DNA of 64,000 bases from an uncultured Treponema sp. (GCA_947178095.1 CAMWWZ010000002.1:17966-81965); one strand, 5' to 3'; shown: positions 42,341 to 51,608, counted from the stretch's first letter. Program-made: numbers and translations. The notes: a model not told the origin generated them from the letters alone.

Positions 42341-42766
42341 ATGGAAATTTCAACTCGCGGAAGATATTCGCTTTGTTTTATGATTTTCGTGGCGCAGCAT
42401 TCGAATGGCAATTTTGTGTCGCTCAGGGACGTTTCCGAAAGTCAAGGCATTTCGATAAAATATCTCGAGCAAATCACAGCTCTTTTGAGCAAGGCAGGGC
42501 TTCTCGTAAGCGCGCGCGGACCTGCGGGCGGCTACAAACTTTCCAAGCCTGTGGAGCAATACAGCGCGGCGGAAATTTTGCGCGTAACCGAAGGCCACCT
42601 CGCGCCGGAAGTTTCCGAAGGCGGCGCAAAAAAGAAAGGTCAAATCAGCACGCGCCGTTTTTGGGAAGGGCTGGGCAAAGCAATTGAAGGATTTCTTGAA
42701 AGCGTTTCGCTTAAAGATTTGGTGGAACAAAGCGCGGGCGAAGAAAATTATGTTTATGTGATTTAG
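42341..42766 (+). CDS. Rrf2 family transcriptional regulator
   Basis: MEISTRGRYSLCFMIFVAQ...ISIKYLEQITALLSKAGLLVSARGPAGGYKL. Confidence 0.92.
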   Translation: MEISTRGRYSLCFMIFVAQHSNGNFVSLRDVSESQGISIKYLEQITALLSKAGLLVSARGPAGGYKLSKPVEQYSAAEILRVTEGHLAPEVSEGGAKKKGQISTRRFWEGLGKAIEGFLESVSLKDLVEQSAGEENYVYVI

Positions 42767-42860
42767 GCGGATTTTTCACGGCGTTTTATGAGTCGGGAAA
42801 AATTTGCGCAAGGAATTTGCGTTCGTTCGCAAAATTTATTTTGAATACTTGGAGAAAAAA

Positions 42861-43793
42861 ATGGCAAAAATTTACACTTCGGCGGATCAGCTCATCGGGC
42901 GCACTCCGCTTTTTGAGTTGACTCACATCGAAAAAGAATTCGGACTTTCCGCGCGCATTTTGGCAAAGCTCGAACTGTTCAATGTTACGGGAAGCGTGAA
43001 AGACAGGATTGCAAAGGCGATGATTGACGATGCGGAAAAATCCGGCCGTCTCAAGCCGGGCGCGACGATAATCGAGCCGACGAGCGGCAACACCGGAATC
43101 GGGCTTGCTTCGGTGGGAACGGCACGCGGCTACAAAGTGATAATCGTCATGCCCGAAACGATGAGCGTCGAACGGCGGCAGCTCATCAAAGCTTATGGCG
43201 CGGAAATCGTCCTCACGGACGGCGCGAAAGGAATGAAAGGCGCGATCGAAAAAGCCGAAGAACTTTTGAAAACCGAGCCGAACGGATTCATTCCAGGGCA
43301 ATTCGAAAATCCCGCGAATCCTGAAGCGCATTTAAAAAGCACGGGCCCTGAAATTTTCGAGGACGCGGACGGCAAGGTCGATTATTTCGTTGCGGGCGTG
43401 GGCACGGGCGGCACTTTGACAGGCGTTGGAAAATTCCTCAAAAAGAAAATCAAGGACGTGAAAATCGTGGCGGTGGAGCCGTCCGCTTCACCAGTGCTTT
43501 CCGAGGGAAAAGCGGGCGCGCATAAAATCCAAGGAATAGGCGCGGGCTTTGTTCCGAAAGTTTTGGACACGAAAATCTACGACGAAATCATCACCGTGGA
43601 AAACGAGGACGCTTTCGAAAAAGGCGCGCTCATGGGAAAAAAGGAAGGCGTGCTTGTGGGCATCTCAAGCGGCGCGGCTTTGCATGCGGCAATCCAAATC
43701 GCAAAACGCCCCGAGGCGGCGGGCAAAACAATCGTCGTCCTTCTTCCCGATGCCGGCGACAGGTATCTTTCCACGCCGATGTTCCAAAGTTAA
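42861..43793 (+). CDS. cysK: Cysteine synthase
   Basis: [44 protein letters not shown]. Confidence 0.95.
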   Translation: MAKIYTSADQLIGRTPLFELTHIEKEFGLSARILAKLELFNVTGSVKDRIAKAMIDDAEKSGRLKPGATIIEPTSGNTGIGLASVGTARGYKVIIVMPETMSVERRQLIKAYGAEIVLTDGAKGMKGAIEKAEELLKTEPNGFIPGQFENPANPEAHLKSTGPEIFEDADGKVDYFVAGVGTGGTLTGVGKFLKKKIKDVKIVAVEPSASPVLSEGKAGAHKIQGIGAGFVPKVLDTKIYDEIITVENEDAFEKGALMGKKEGVLVGISSGAALHAAIQIAKRPEAAGKTIVVLLPDAGDRYLSTPMFQS

Positions 43794-43893
43794 AATCGCG
43801 TTTGCCCTTCCCACGTTTTTTTTCATCACGATGTTTTTTGCGAATGTTGGAGTGCGTGTGGTAGGGGTAAAACAAAGTCAAGCCAATCTCGCT

Positions 43894-43913
43894 TCTAACA
43901 CAGGAAAAATTAT
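43894..43913 (+). repeat. 20-bp direct repeat, left copy, flanking hicAB
   Basis: TCTAACACAGGAAAAATTAT. Confidence 0.95.
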
Positions 43914-43920
43914 AAAAGCC

Positions 43921-43948
43921 TTGACAATGTGTATAAAGTGTGTATAAT
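43921..43948 (+). promoter_or_regulatory. hicAB promoter TTGACA-16-TATAAT with ACAATGT...ACATTGT dyad
   Basis: Consensus hexamers; inverted repeat 43924-43930 / 43950-43956. Confidence 0.65.
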
Positions 43949-43954
43949 AACATT

Positions 43955-44125
43955 GTGAAAAGAAAGGAATTGGAAAAGCGTCTTAAAAAAGCGGGCTTCG
44001 TTTTTGTGCGACACGGTGGAAAACACGATGTTTTCCAAAGGGGCAAGGACGAAGAGCAGCTGCCAAGACATACGGAAATAAATGAAAAACTCGCGAAAGC
44101 CATTATAAAAAAATGGGGACTGTAA
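43955..44125 (+). CDS. hicA: HicA-type toxin (GTG start)
   Basis: (M)KRKELEKRLKKAGFVFVRHGGKHDVFQRG...LPRHTEINEKLAKAIIKKWGL. Confidence 0.88.
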   Translation: MKRKELEKRLKKAGFVFVRHGGKHDVFQRGKDEEQLPRHTEINEKLAKAIIKKWGL

Positions 44126-44172
44126 ATTTTCCGAGTGAAATGGCGGCGCAATCTTTTCCAGGAGGTGATTTT

Positions 44173-44586
44173 ATGAACGTTGTTTTTCCTGCTGTTTTTA
44201 CGGAGACAGGCTGCAAAAAAGGTGAAGTGCTGGTGTACATTCCGGACATAAACGGAATGACGGAAGGAAACGGAATTGCGGATGCCATCGAAATGGCAAA
44301 GGATTATATAGGCAACGCGCTTTTTTCCAAGAAAGATTCGGATGTGCCGGAGGGCAAAAAGATTGGCGAAATCGACTTGAAGGCAAGCCCTTTTTTCGAG
44401 GACGGCAAAACATTCGTTTCCCTTGTGGATGTCGATTTGGACGCTTTCAGGCGGCAAAAAAAATCAAGGAGCGTTCGAAGGAATATCACGCTTCCTCAAT
44501 GGCTTGACGATATGGCGAGCGCCGCAAAACTGAACGTGTCCGCGATAGCGCAGGGCGCGCTCAAAAAAGAACTGGGCATTATGTGA
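44173..44586 (+). CDS. hicB: HicB-type antitoxin
   Basis: VFPAVFTETGCKKGEVLVYIPDINGMTEGNGIADAIEMAKDYIG; C-term DNA-binding RRNITLPQWLDDMA. Confidence 0.87.
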   Translation: MNVVFPAVFTETGCKKGEVLVYIPDINGMTEGNGIADAIEMAKDYIGNALFSKKDSDVPEGKKIGEIDLKASPFFEDGKTFVSLVDVDLDAFRRQKKSRSVRRNITLPQWLDDMASAAKLNVSAIAQGALKKELGIM

Positions 44587-44593
44587 TGCATCA

Positions 44594-44613
44594 TCTAACA
44601 CAGGAAAAATTAT
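44594..44613 (+). repeat. 20-bp direct repeat, right copy; contains mnmA SD
   Basis: TCTAACACAGGAAAAATTAT, 700 bp from the left copy. Confidence 0.95.
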
Positions 44614-45778
44614 GACTTACATCGAACAAGACCTTCCGCCTTCCGGCTCAAATGTTTTGGTCGGAATGTCCGGCGGAGTGGATTCCACATTGACCGCGCT
44701 TCTTCTCAAGCAAAACGGCTGCCGAGTGATTGGCGTTACGATGTCGCTTTGGGACGAATCTTTGGGAAAATACGAAGCCGAGGATTTCGAGGCTTGCTTC
44801 GGGCCGGGCGAAAAACAGAACATAGAAGAATGCCAAAATTTTTGCGCGGCGCACGGAATCGAATATCACGTGGCCGATGTGAAATCGCGTTACAAAAAAT
44901 TCGTTTTGGAATATTTCAAAAAAGAATATCGCGCGGGACGCACGCCGAATCCGTGCATCATTTGCAACCAAAAAATAAAATTCGGCGCGTTGCTTGAAAC
45001 GGCGCAAAGTCTCGGAATTGAATTCGATTATTTTTGCACGGGACATTATGCGAAAATCGTGCGCCCCGAAAGCGGCGTTTTCGGAACGGATTCGCGGCCG
45101 TTCATGATTGCAAATGCGAGTGATTCGCTCAAAGATCAAACTTATTTTCTTTACCGAATTCCTTCCGAAGTTTTGAGCCGAGTTCGATTTCCGCTTGGAA
45201 CGATGAAAAAATCGCAAGTCTTCGATTTGGCGAAGCGGCAAAAACTCGAAGCCGCAAACCGCGAGGAAAGCCAGGATTTTATCGGGCAAAAATATTTCGA
45301 CGCGCTTTTTTCCGACACGCCGAGCGAGCAGGGCGACATCGTGGATTTGGACGGACACATTTTGGGAAAGCACAGGGGCATCGAGCATTACACCGTCGGG
45401 CAGCGGCGCGGGCTTGGAGTGGCGGCGAACCATCCGCTTTATGTCCATTCAATTGACGCGAAAAATAATTTGGTCGTGCTTGCGCCAGACGACGCGCTTT
45501 TTTCCGATTCGCTCATCGCGGACGATTTTGTTTGGCCGGGCGGAATCGAGCCTTCCGCTCCGTTTGAAGCGATGGCAAAAATACGATTGGCAAGCAAGCC
45601 AGTTGAATGCAAAGTGGAACGCCTTTGCGATTACGAAATTGCGTCGGGCGATTTCATCGGAACGCCGTGGCGCATCACGTTCGCACAAGCGCAGCGAGCC
45701 GTCGCGCCGGGACAATCCGTGGTACTGTATCAAGACGGCGTGATTGTGGGCGGCGGCATTATCGCAAAGGCGATGTGA
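44612..45778 (+). CDS. mnmA: tRNA-specific 2-thiouridylase
   Basis: VLVGMSGGVDSTLTALLLKQNG; AGRTPNPCIICNQKIKFGAL; FCTGHYAK. Confidence 0.95.
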   Translation: MTYIEQDLPPSGSNVLVGMSGGVDSTLTALLLKQNGCRVIGVTMSLWDESLGKYEAEDFEACFGPGEKQNIEECQNFCAAHGIEYHVADVKSRYKKFVLEYFKKEYRAGRTPNPCIICNQKIKFGALLETAQSLGIEFDYFCTGHYAKIVRPESGVFGTDSRPFMIANASDSLKDQTYFLYRIPSEVLSRVRFPLGTMKKSQVFDLAKRQKLEAANREESQDFIGQKYFDALFSDTPSEQGDIVDLDGHILGKHRGIEHYTVGQRRGLGVAANHPLYVHSIDAKNNLVVLAPDDALFSDSLIADDFVWPGGIEPSAPFEAMAKIRLASKPVECKVERLCDYEIASGDFIGTPWRITFAQAQRAVAPGQSVVLYQDGVIVGGGIIAKAM

Positions 45779-46004
45779 AAATTGGATGCAAATTTTTTGT
45801 CGCGCGAAATGTGAAATGTGAGAGCGAAGCAGAATTCAAAAAATTTTTAAGATGCGCATTTTCTGAAATAAAAATTTTGCCACGATTAGAAAAGATTCGG
45901 CGCGTGTGATGAAGATGAATTTTCAAGATTAAAAAAATGTGTGGCTTTTACAAATTATTTGCGTTTTTCAAATTCGCCGTGCAACGAAAAAAAAGTGCTG
46001 GCAT

Positions 46005-46379
46005 TTAAATTCCTTTTTTCACGCGCCTTTTTTGGTCATGCGGAAACGCAGCATTATTCTGATTTTTCAAATATTCGCGCAATTCTTTTTCAATGTGAAG
46101 CAAAAAAATTCTGTCCATCGAATCTTCGTTTTCCTGCGCGATTTTTGAAAGCTCCTCTTTTGAAATGAAAAGCAAGGCAGGATGCACGCGAAATGCGTTC
46201 GCGATTTTCACAATCAAATCGAACGAAGGCTTTGAGCTGCCTGCCTCGAGGCTGCCGATCGCGCCAGTGGAACAATCAATTTGTATCGACAAATCGCGCT
46301 GCGTCCAGTTTTTTTTCTCCCTGTAATTTTTTACGTTGAATCGAAAAGTGTCAAGAATTTCTTTGAGCAAGGCATCCAT
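46005..46379 (-). CDS. XRE-family HTH regulator
   Basis: NVKNYREKKNWTQRDLSIQIDCSTGAIGSLEAGSSKPSFDLIVKIANAFRV. Confidence 0.88.
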   Translation of the reverse strand: MDALLKEILDTFRFNVKNYREKKNWTQRDLSIQIDCSTGAIGSLEAGSSKPSFDLIVKIANAFRVHPALLFISKEELSKIAQENEDSMDRIFLLHIEKELREYLKNQNNAAFPHDQKRRVKKGI

Positions 46380-46461
46380 AAAAATCAGTATAATTGAGCA
46401 GAAAATTATTTTTATTGACAATTTTGAGCAAAATATGTTATAATGTTGCTGTAATTGAGCA
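46362..46461. promoter_or_regulatory. Four phased (A/T)TTGAGCA boxes across the divergent promoter region
   Basis: Boxes at 46362, 46393, 46423, 46454. Confidence 0.8.
46415..46444 (+). promoter_or_regulatory. Promoter TTGACA-18-TATAAT
   Basis: Hexamers read directly. Confidence 0.65.
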
Positions 46462-46505
46462 AGGTTAAAGATTTGCTCATTTTTAAAATTAGAAGGAGAT
46501 GTTTT

Positions 46506-47147
46506 ATGAAAAAACAATGCGCTATTTTATTTGTCATGGCCTTATTTGTATCAATCTGTTATGCAGAGAGAAATAAATATGGTTATTCTGTTTCTGCAAA
46601 ACTTTTTAACAAAGACAATATAGGTATTGCTGTTGCGAATAAAGAAATAGGATTTTGTTTTGTTTCGACCGAAAAAAGGTTTGCGATAGATCCTGTATTT
46701 GCCGAAAAAGAAGGTAAAAATATCAAATATTTTTATACTAATGCTTATTCTGTGGAGCAATTGGATAAAAGCAACTATAAGGAGACGAACTTTACAATTC
46801 CGGATAATGCAATAAAAACTTATATATCAATTGATGAAATTTTTCCCGATATTGAAGCAGAGCGTATATTTAACACAGTTTTTTTTGCTTTAGGTGGAAA
46901 TACAGGTAGAGGAAACTGGTCTGCAAAAGGAGAAATTGCTAGAGAGGAAAATGCGGCTGGTAGAAAATTAAGGAAGGTTTCGTTTAAAGATTGGCAGAAA
47001 CAGCCAACTTGTTATGCTCTGTTAAAATCAAGAATAAAATATTGGAAAAACTATGATAATGAAGTAATAGGATGGCTAGCAGAGATAGTGAAATATGAAG
47101 ATCTAGCAGGTTATGATGATTTGATGGAGTATGTAGAGCAACTGTAA
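46506..47147 (+). CDS. Hypothetical secreted protein
   Basis: Signal peptide MKKQCAILFVMALFVSICYA; SD agaaggag. Confidence 0.7.
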   Translation: MKKQCAILFVMALFVSICYAERNKYGYSVSAKLFNKDNIGIAVANKEIGFCFVSTEKRFAIDPVFAEKEGKNIKYFYTNAYSVEQLDKSNYKETNFTIPDNAIKTYISIDEIFPDIEAERIFNTVFFALGGNTGRGNWSAKGEIAREENAAGRKLRKVSFKDWQKQPTCYALLKSRIKYWKNYDNEVIGWLAEIVKYEDLAGYDDLMEYVEQL

Positions 47148-47169
47148 AATACTTGTTAGGGAGATAAAA

Positions 47170-48237
47170 ATGAATAAATGCAAAATTTTATTTACAATAA
47201 TTATTGCTTTGTTCTTTATTGAATTTGCAAATGCAGAAAAAACAGCAACCGATTACTATAAAGCAGGATGTAAAGCATTAAATAAAGGAAAAATTGAGAA
47301 AGCCGAAGATAAATTTCTTGAAGCTATAAATGTTAGTCTTGAAACTGTTGATAAAGTTATATTCAGGAAGAGTAATTTTTCGACAGCTACTTTTAAGTAT
47401 GATATCGAGAAGGCAGGAGAAACAACTTCTAAGAACGATTGGAGAGTATACTACTATAAGGGACTGTTGGAAGCAAATATTATATTTGATTATAAGAATA
47501 GCAATTATGTTAGCGGAGAGATAGAAAATGTTTCAAAAGATCTCGCCATAGCAACGTTAAAAAAATCTGTATCCTTATATGATAATTACCAATCCCACAT
47601 AGTGCTATATTTTTTAGGTGTGAAAGGCGAAAGAAATAAAGCAATTCAACTAGCTCAAAATATTGGATGCAATGAAGCGGCAGGAAATATTGAGTATGGC
47701 ATTGGTTTAATATGGGAAAAAGAAGAGAATTTAGAAGAGGCTTTAGTTCATTATAAGAAATCTAAAGAGTATTTATGGAAATCTGAAACTAATGAAAAAA
47801 TAAAAAATCTGAGCAAGATTATCGAAATGATACCAAAATTAAAAGAACAGGGAATCACTTATCACGAATATGAAAAACGACAAAGACAAAGGGCTACTCG
47901 TCAAACTTGGAAAAATTTAAGCGATTTTTTATTGATGGGTAACTATGCTTCATATGTTCCACTTGAAAAAGGTGATAGAATTTCAGTTTCGCAATATTTG
48001 ATATCAATGGTTGATATCGATGTTGTGAATGGAAATTATTCATATTTGTTCACAGCAACTGGAGCTAGTTCAATTTCACAATGTGCGTATATCATAACTA
48101 AAAGACAATTGGAAATTATGCCATATTCAGACACGAATCTTGTTATGGAACCAGTTGTAATTCAGTGTGAAGGCACGGCTAGTTATAAACGTGGTGTGTC
48201 TGTTGTTAATACTTATGTTTTTAGTTTAGTGGAATAA
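47170..48237 (+). CDS. Hypothetical secreted protein with TPR-like N-terminal region
   Basis: Signal MNKCKILFTIIIALFFIEFANA; YYKAGCKALNKGKIEKAEDKFLEAI. Confidence 0.7.
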   Translation: MNKCKILFTIIIALFFIEFANAEKTATDYYKAGCKALNKGKIEKAEDKFLEAINVSLETVDKVIFRKSNFSTATFKYDIEKAGETTSKNDWRVYYYKGLLEANIIFDYKNSNYVSGEIENVSKDLAIATLKKSVSLYDNYQSHIVLYFLGVKGERNKAIQLAQNIGCNEAAGNIEYGIGLIWEKEENLEEALVHYKKSKEYLWKSETNEKIKNLSKIIEMIPKLKEQGITYHEYEKRQRQRATRQTWKNLSDFLLMGNYASYVPLEKGDRISVSQYLISMVDIDVVNGNYSYLFTATGASSISQCAYIITKRQLEIMPYSDTNLVMEPVVIQCEGTASYKRGVSVVNTYVFSLVE

Positions 48238-48242
48238 AGGAT

Positions 48243-48755
48243 ATGAAAAATATGAAGACACAAATATCAGGTAAATCCATAAACATTATAACAAGTTCTG
48301 GAAATTCGTATGACTTTAAATTTATATCAAAAATTATGCCTCAGAAAAATGATGATGTAATAATACGAGAAACTGTTTTCCAATCAGATTCAGATTCTGA
48401 AAAAAACAGACACGGAAATGGTCCGTTTTGCAGTTTTAATATTGACTTAGGTAGTATTTCGGAAGGTGTTTATATTTTTTGTTTAGACAATGAAATACAA
48501 TACATAGGTGAAAGCAAAGATTTAAACAGACAGTTCAACGATGGTTTCGGCAGAATAGAGGAGATAAACACAACTACAAGAGGGCGTTCGACTAATTGCA
48601 AATTAAACCATGCAATACTAGCAGAAGCAAAAAAAGGAAAATTTTTCAATCTTTTTGTATTTGAAACAAAAGAACATAAAAAGGTGAAAAAAGAAATATT
48701 AGAAGGCTTTTTCGAAACCTATAATAGAAAACCAAAATATAATGGAAGAAGTTAG
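48243..48755 (+). CDS. GIY-YIG nuclease-like protein
   Basis: EGVYIFCLDNEIQYIGESKDLNRQFNDGFGRI. Confidence 0.7.
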   Translation: MKNMKTQISGKSINIITSSGNSYDFKFISKIMPQKNDDVIIRETVFQSDSDSEKNRHGNGPFCSFNIDLGSISEGVYIFCLDNEIQYIGESKDLNRQFNDGFGRIEEINTTTRGRSTNCKLNHAILAEAKKGKFFNLFVFETKEHKKVKKEILEGFFETYNRKPKYNGRS

Positions 48756-48766
48756 CATCTTTAGAC

Positions 48767-48822
48767 TAATCAACATACGCCGATGCAGAGCGTCGGCGTA
48801 TGAAACCCGTCACACGAATAAA
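48767..48822. repeat. Palindromic element (family also at 51415-51531)
   Basis: AATCAACATACGCCGAtgcagagcgTCGGCGTATGAAACCCGTCACACGAAT. Confidence 0.75.
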
Positions 48823-49232
48823 ACAAAAATCTTTCGGCGCGAAATTGTCAGCGGAAATCAAATAGGGGATAAAACCCTCTTGTCCGCAAAACTTGCGTTT
48901 CGCAAATAAAAGCCGCCCTTTAAAATTGTCGCTAGAATAGCGCGACAATTTTAGTGTCAAGTAAAATAGGGCAATTTTTCGTTTCGCCAAAATTTTTCTA
49001 TGTGGCGGATATTTAGTAAAATGCGGAACGGAAATTTTCGCTTCCGTTGGGGCTAGCGGCTGCACTGCTTCGCTTCCGCAAAGGGCTCCAAAAAAACTCT
49101 CGCGCTGTAAAATTCTTCCCATAAAAATTTTGCATTTGCGCATTTGGGAAAATTTGACAAATCGGATTTTTTTTACTATATTTTAATCAGAACTTCAAAT
49201 TCCAAAATTGAATTTGAGGCAAATCATAAGGA

Positions 49233-49361
49233 AACCTCTAAAAACTTCAGTTTTTAGAGGTAACTTTGAAAACGCGATGTTCTTCGTCGCGCTATTATAG
49301 CGACGAAGAACTCGTCGGCACATTCGAAAAAATTGCAAAAGCAAGTTTTTCGAGGTGCCAA
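49233..49361. repeat. Three consecutive hairpins upstream of the Mrp gene
   Basis: CCTCTAAAAACTTCAGTTTTTAGAGG; GTTCTTCGTCGC...GCGACGAAGAAC; GGCACatTCGAAAAA...TTTTTCGAgGTGCC. Confidence 0.75.
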
Positions 49362-49387
49362 CAAATCAAATTTGCGAGGAAAATATT

Positions 49388-50224
49388 ATGGCTGAAAACT
49401 GCGATCACAAATGCGAGGGCTGTTCAAAAGGCGGCTGCGCAGAACGCGACTTTCGCGTTTCCCCCAACGCGGAAAGCAAGATAAAAAAAGTCATCGGAAT
49501 CATAAGCGGAAAAGGCGGCGTAGGAAAGTCGCTCGTGACGAGCCTTCTTGCCTGCAAGATGACGAAGATGGGCTACCGTTCGGCGATTTTGGACGCGGAC
49601 ATCACAGGCCCTTCCATTCCGGAAAGCTTTGGCGAAAGCGACAAGCGCGCCGACGTTGTGGAAGGAAAGGATGTTTTGCAGCCCGTCGTCACTGCGAGCG
49701 GAATTCAACTTATGTCGATGAATTTCCTTTTGCAAAATGAAAACGATCCTGTGGTTTGGCGCGGGCCTGTAATTTCTGGCGCGGTAAAACAATTTTGGAC
49801 GGACGTAATTTGGAAGGACGTGGATTTTATGTTCGTGGACATGCCGCCCGGAACAGGCGACGTTCCGCTTACGGTTTTCCAGTCGCTTCCGATTGACGGA
49901 ATCATTGTCGTTTCATCACCGCAGCAGCTCGTTCGCGTCATCGTGGAAAAAGCCGTGAAAATGGCGAACATGATGAACATCCCGATTCTCGGTCTCATCG
50001 AAAACATGAGTTACGTCAAGTGCCCAGATTGCTCAAAGGAAATTTACGTTTTCGGAAAGAGCAACATCGAGGCGATTGCGAAGAATTACAACTTGCCAGT
50101 TTTGGCGCGAATTCCGATGCGGCCGGAAACTTCGGCGGCGGTGGATTCGGGCGACATCGAAAGCCTTGAAGTGCCGGAACTCGACGAGGCGGCAAAAGTA
50201 ATCGAGCACTTGCTGGCGAAATAG
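49388..50224 (+). CDS. Mrp/NBP35-family Fe-S carrier ATPase
   Basis: IGIISGKGGVGKSLVTSLLA; DMPPGTGDVPLTV; NMSYVKCPDCSKEI. Confidence 0.93.
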   Translation: MAENCDHKCEGCSKGGCAERDFRVSPNAESKIKKVIGIISGKGGVGKSLVTSLLACKMTKMGYRSAILDADITGPSIPESFGESDKRADVVEGKDVLQPVVTASGIQLMSMNFLLQNENDPVVWRGPVISGAVKQFWTDVIWKDVDFMFVDMPPGTGDVPLTVFQSLPIDGIIVVSSPQQLVRVIVEKAVKMANMMNIPILGLIENMSYVKCPDCSKEIYVFGKSNIEAIAKNYNLPVLARIPMRPETSAAVDSGDIESLEVPELDEAAKVIEHLLAK

Positions 50225-50293
50225 AAACGCCGTTGCAAAGCGTTTCGCAATGAGCCGCGCGAAGTGATGTTTCGGCGTGCTTGAAAAACCGCG

Positions 50294-50337
50294 TTTCCAA
50301 CATTTTCAGAAATTCCGATTTTTGAAAATGTTGGAAA
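50294..50337. repeat. 15-bp-stem hairpin TTTCCAACATTTTCA...TGAAAATGTTGGAAA
   Basis: Perfect inverted repeat. Confidence 0.75.
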
Positions 50338-50409
50338 ATTGTTGCAGCGCAAAATCTTGCGGCGCTTTTTACTCTGCTGTGAAACGGCGAATTTTTTTTC
50401 GAAAAATAT

Positions 50410-51423
50410 TCACATAATTTCAATGATTCTGTCTTCAGGAACTTTTTCAAAATATGCGCGGAAATTTTCTTCGGCTTCTTCGCGCGTTCGGCTGTTAAGC
50501 ATTTTGGTTTTGATATAATGCGCGAATGAAAAATTGTCGCAGTAATATGAAAAAAATCTTTGCATGCGTGTGCGGAAAAATTCCTGTGGCTGAAATTTTT
50601 CCAAGTTTTCGATGTACTCAAGTCCGAGTTCGAGCAGGTCAATTTTACCTGTGCTGCTTTTTTCGCCGCGCCCATTCGCGCAAAAATATTTTCCCAATTC
50701 CGCGCGAAGCTGCGCGAAAATCCACGGCTTTTGCACGGCCGCGCGGCTTATCATTATTCCGGCTATGTTCGGGCATTCTTCAAAAACTTGAGTCGTGCTT
50801 TGCGCGTCTCGAACATTGCCATTGAAAATCACGTCCACGCCTTTTTGCGAAAGTCGCGCCGCCAATTCTTCTGCGAAAAATTTTCGCACCGGACGGCTCA
50901 ATTTTTCTTTTTGCGTGCGAGGGTGGAGCGCGAGTCTTTCCACGCCGAGGCTGCAAAGTTCTTCGCAGAAATTGAAAAATTTTTCGGCAGAAAAATCTTC
51001 GCCGCCAAGCCTGAGTTTTACGCTGAGGCGTTTTTTCGCGCCGCAATTTTCGATGGCCGATTTTACTTTTTCGATCATGGAAAAAGTTTCGCGTTCGTCT
51101 TTGAGCATCCATGCGATTCCTGCTCCGCTTTTTACGATTTCGGGAGCGCAGCATCCCATGTTTATGTCGATTCCGAGTCCGCCGCGTTGCGCCAAAAAAG
51201 CCGCCGCGCTTGCCATTGCGTCCGCGTCATTCGACGTGAGCTGCCACACGATTTTTTCGGGGCAAGGACCGTCCATCAAATAATATTTCTCGAAAGGTCC
51301 GCCTTGCAAAAGTGTCGGCGCGTTTATCATTTCCGTGTAATGTTCGTCTACGCCGCCAAAGCGTTCCACGATGCGGCGGAAAGCTTCGTGGCTCAAAGTT
51401 GCCATCGGACCGCAAATCAACAT
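50410..51423 (-). CDS. dus: tRNA-dihydrouridine synthase (start uncertain; ORF extends to 51591)
   Basis: CGPMATLSHEAFRRIVERFGGVDEHYTEM; VDVIFNGNVRD; GIMISRAAVQKPWIF. Confidence 0.88.
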   Translation of the reverse strand: MLICGPMATLSHEAFRRIVERFGGVDEHYTEMINAPTLLQGGPFEKYYLMDGPCPEKIVWQLTSNDADAMASAAAFLAQRGGLGIDINMGCCAPEIVKSGAGIAWMLKDERETFSMIEKVKSAIENCGAKKRLSVKLRLGGEDFSAEKFFNFCEELCSLGVERLALHPRTQKEKLSRPVRKFFAEELAARLSQKGVDVIFNGNVRDAQSTTQVFEECPNIAGIMISRAAVQKPWIFAQLRAELGKYFCANGRGEKSSTGKIDLLELGLEYIENLEKFQPQEFFRTRMQRFFSYYCDNFSFAHYIKTKMLNSRTREEAEENFRAYFEKVPEDRIIEIM

Positions 51424-51531
51424 ACCTCGACGCAAGCATCGAGATATGTTGTTCTCATAAGGTAATTGCACTCGGGTTTCATCCCCTTTATTACGATGCA
51501 AGCGTCGGGGTATGAAACCCTCCGCACGAAT
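51415..51531. repeat. Palindromic elements overlapping the dus 5' end
   Basis: AATCAACATACCTCGA...TCGAGATATGTT and GATGCAAGCGTCGGGGTATGAAACCCTCCGCACGAAT. Confidence 0.7.
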
Positions 51532-51608
51532 CAATTTTTTTTCCATAAAGATTTTCCAAGAAAATTTCAAGCGATTAAAATAGTATAGCACAAAATATTT
51601 TTTTATGA

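Noticed and set aside
43893-44613. Possible integron cassette (ATCTAAC resembles an attC core and hicAB is common cassette cargo)
   Set aside because: No partner GTTRRRY core or attC-length imperfect palindrome next to the repeats, and no integrase in the window
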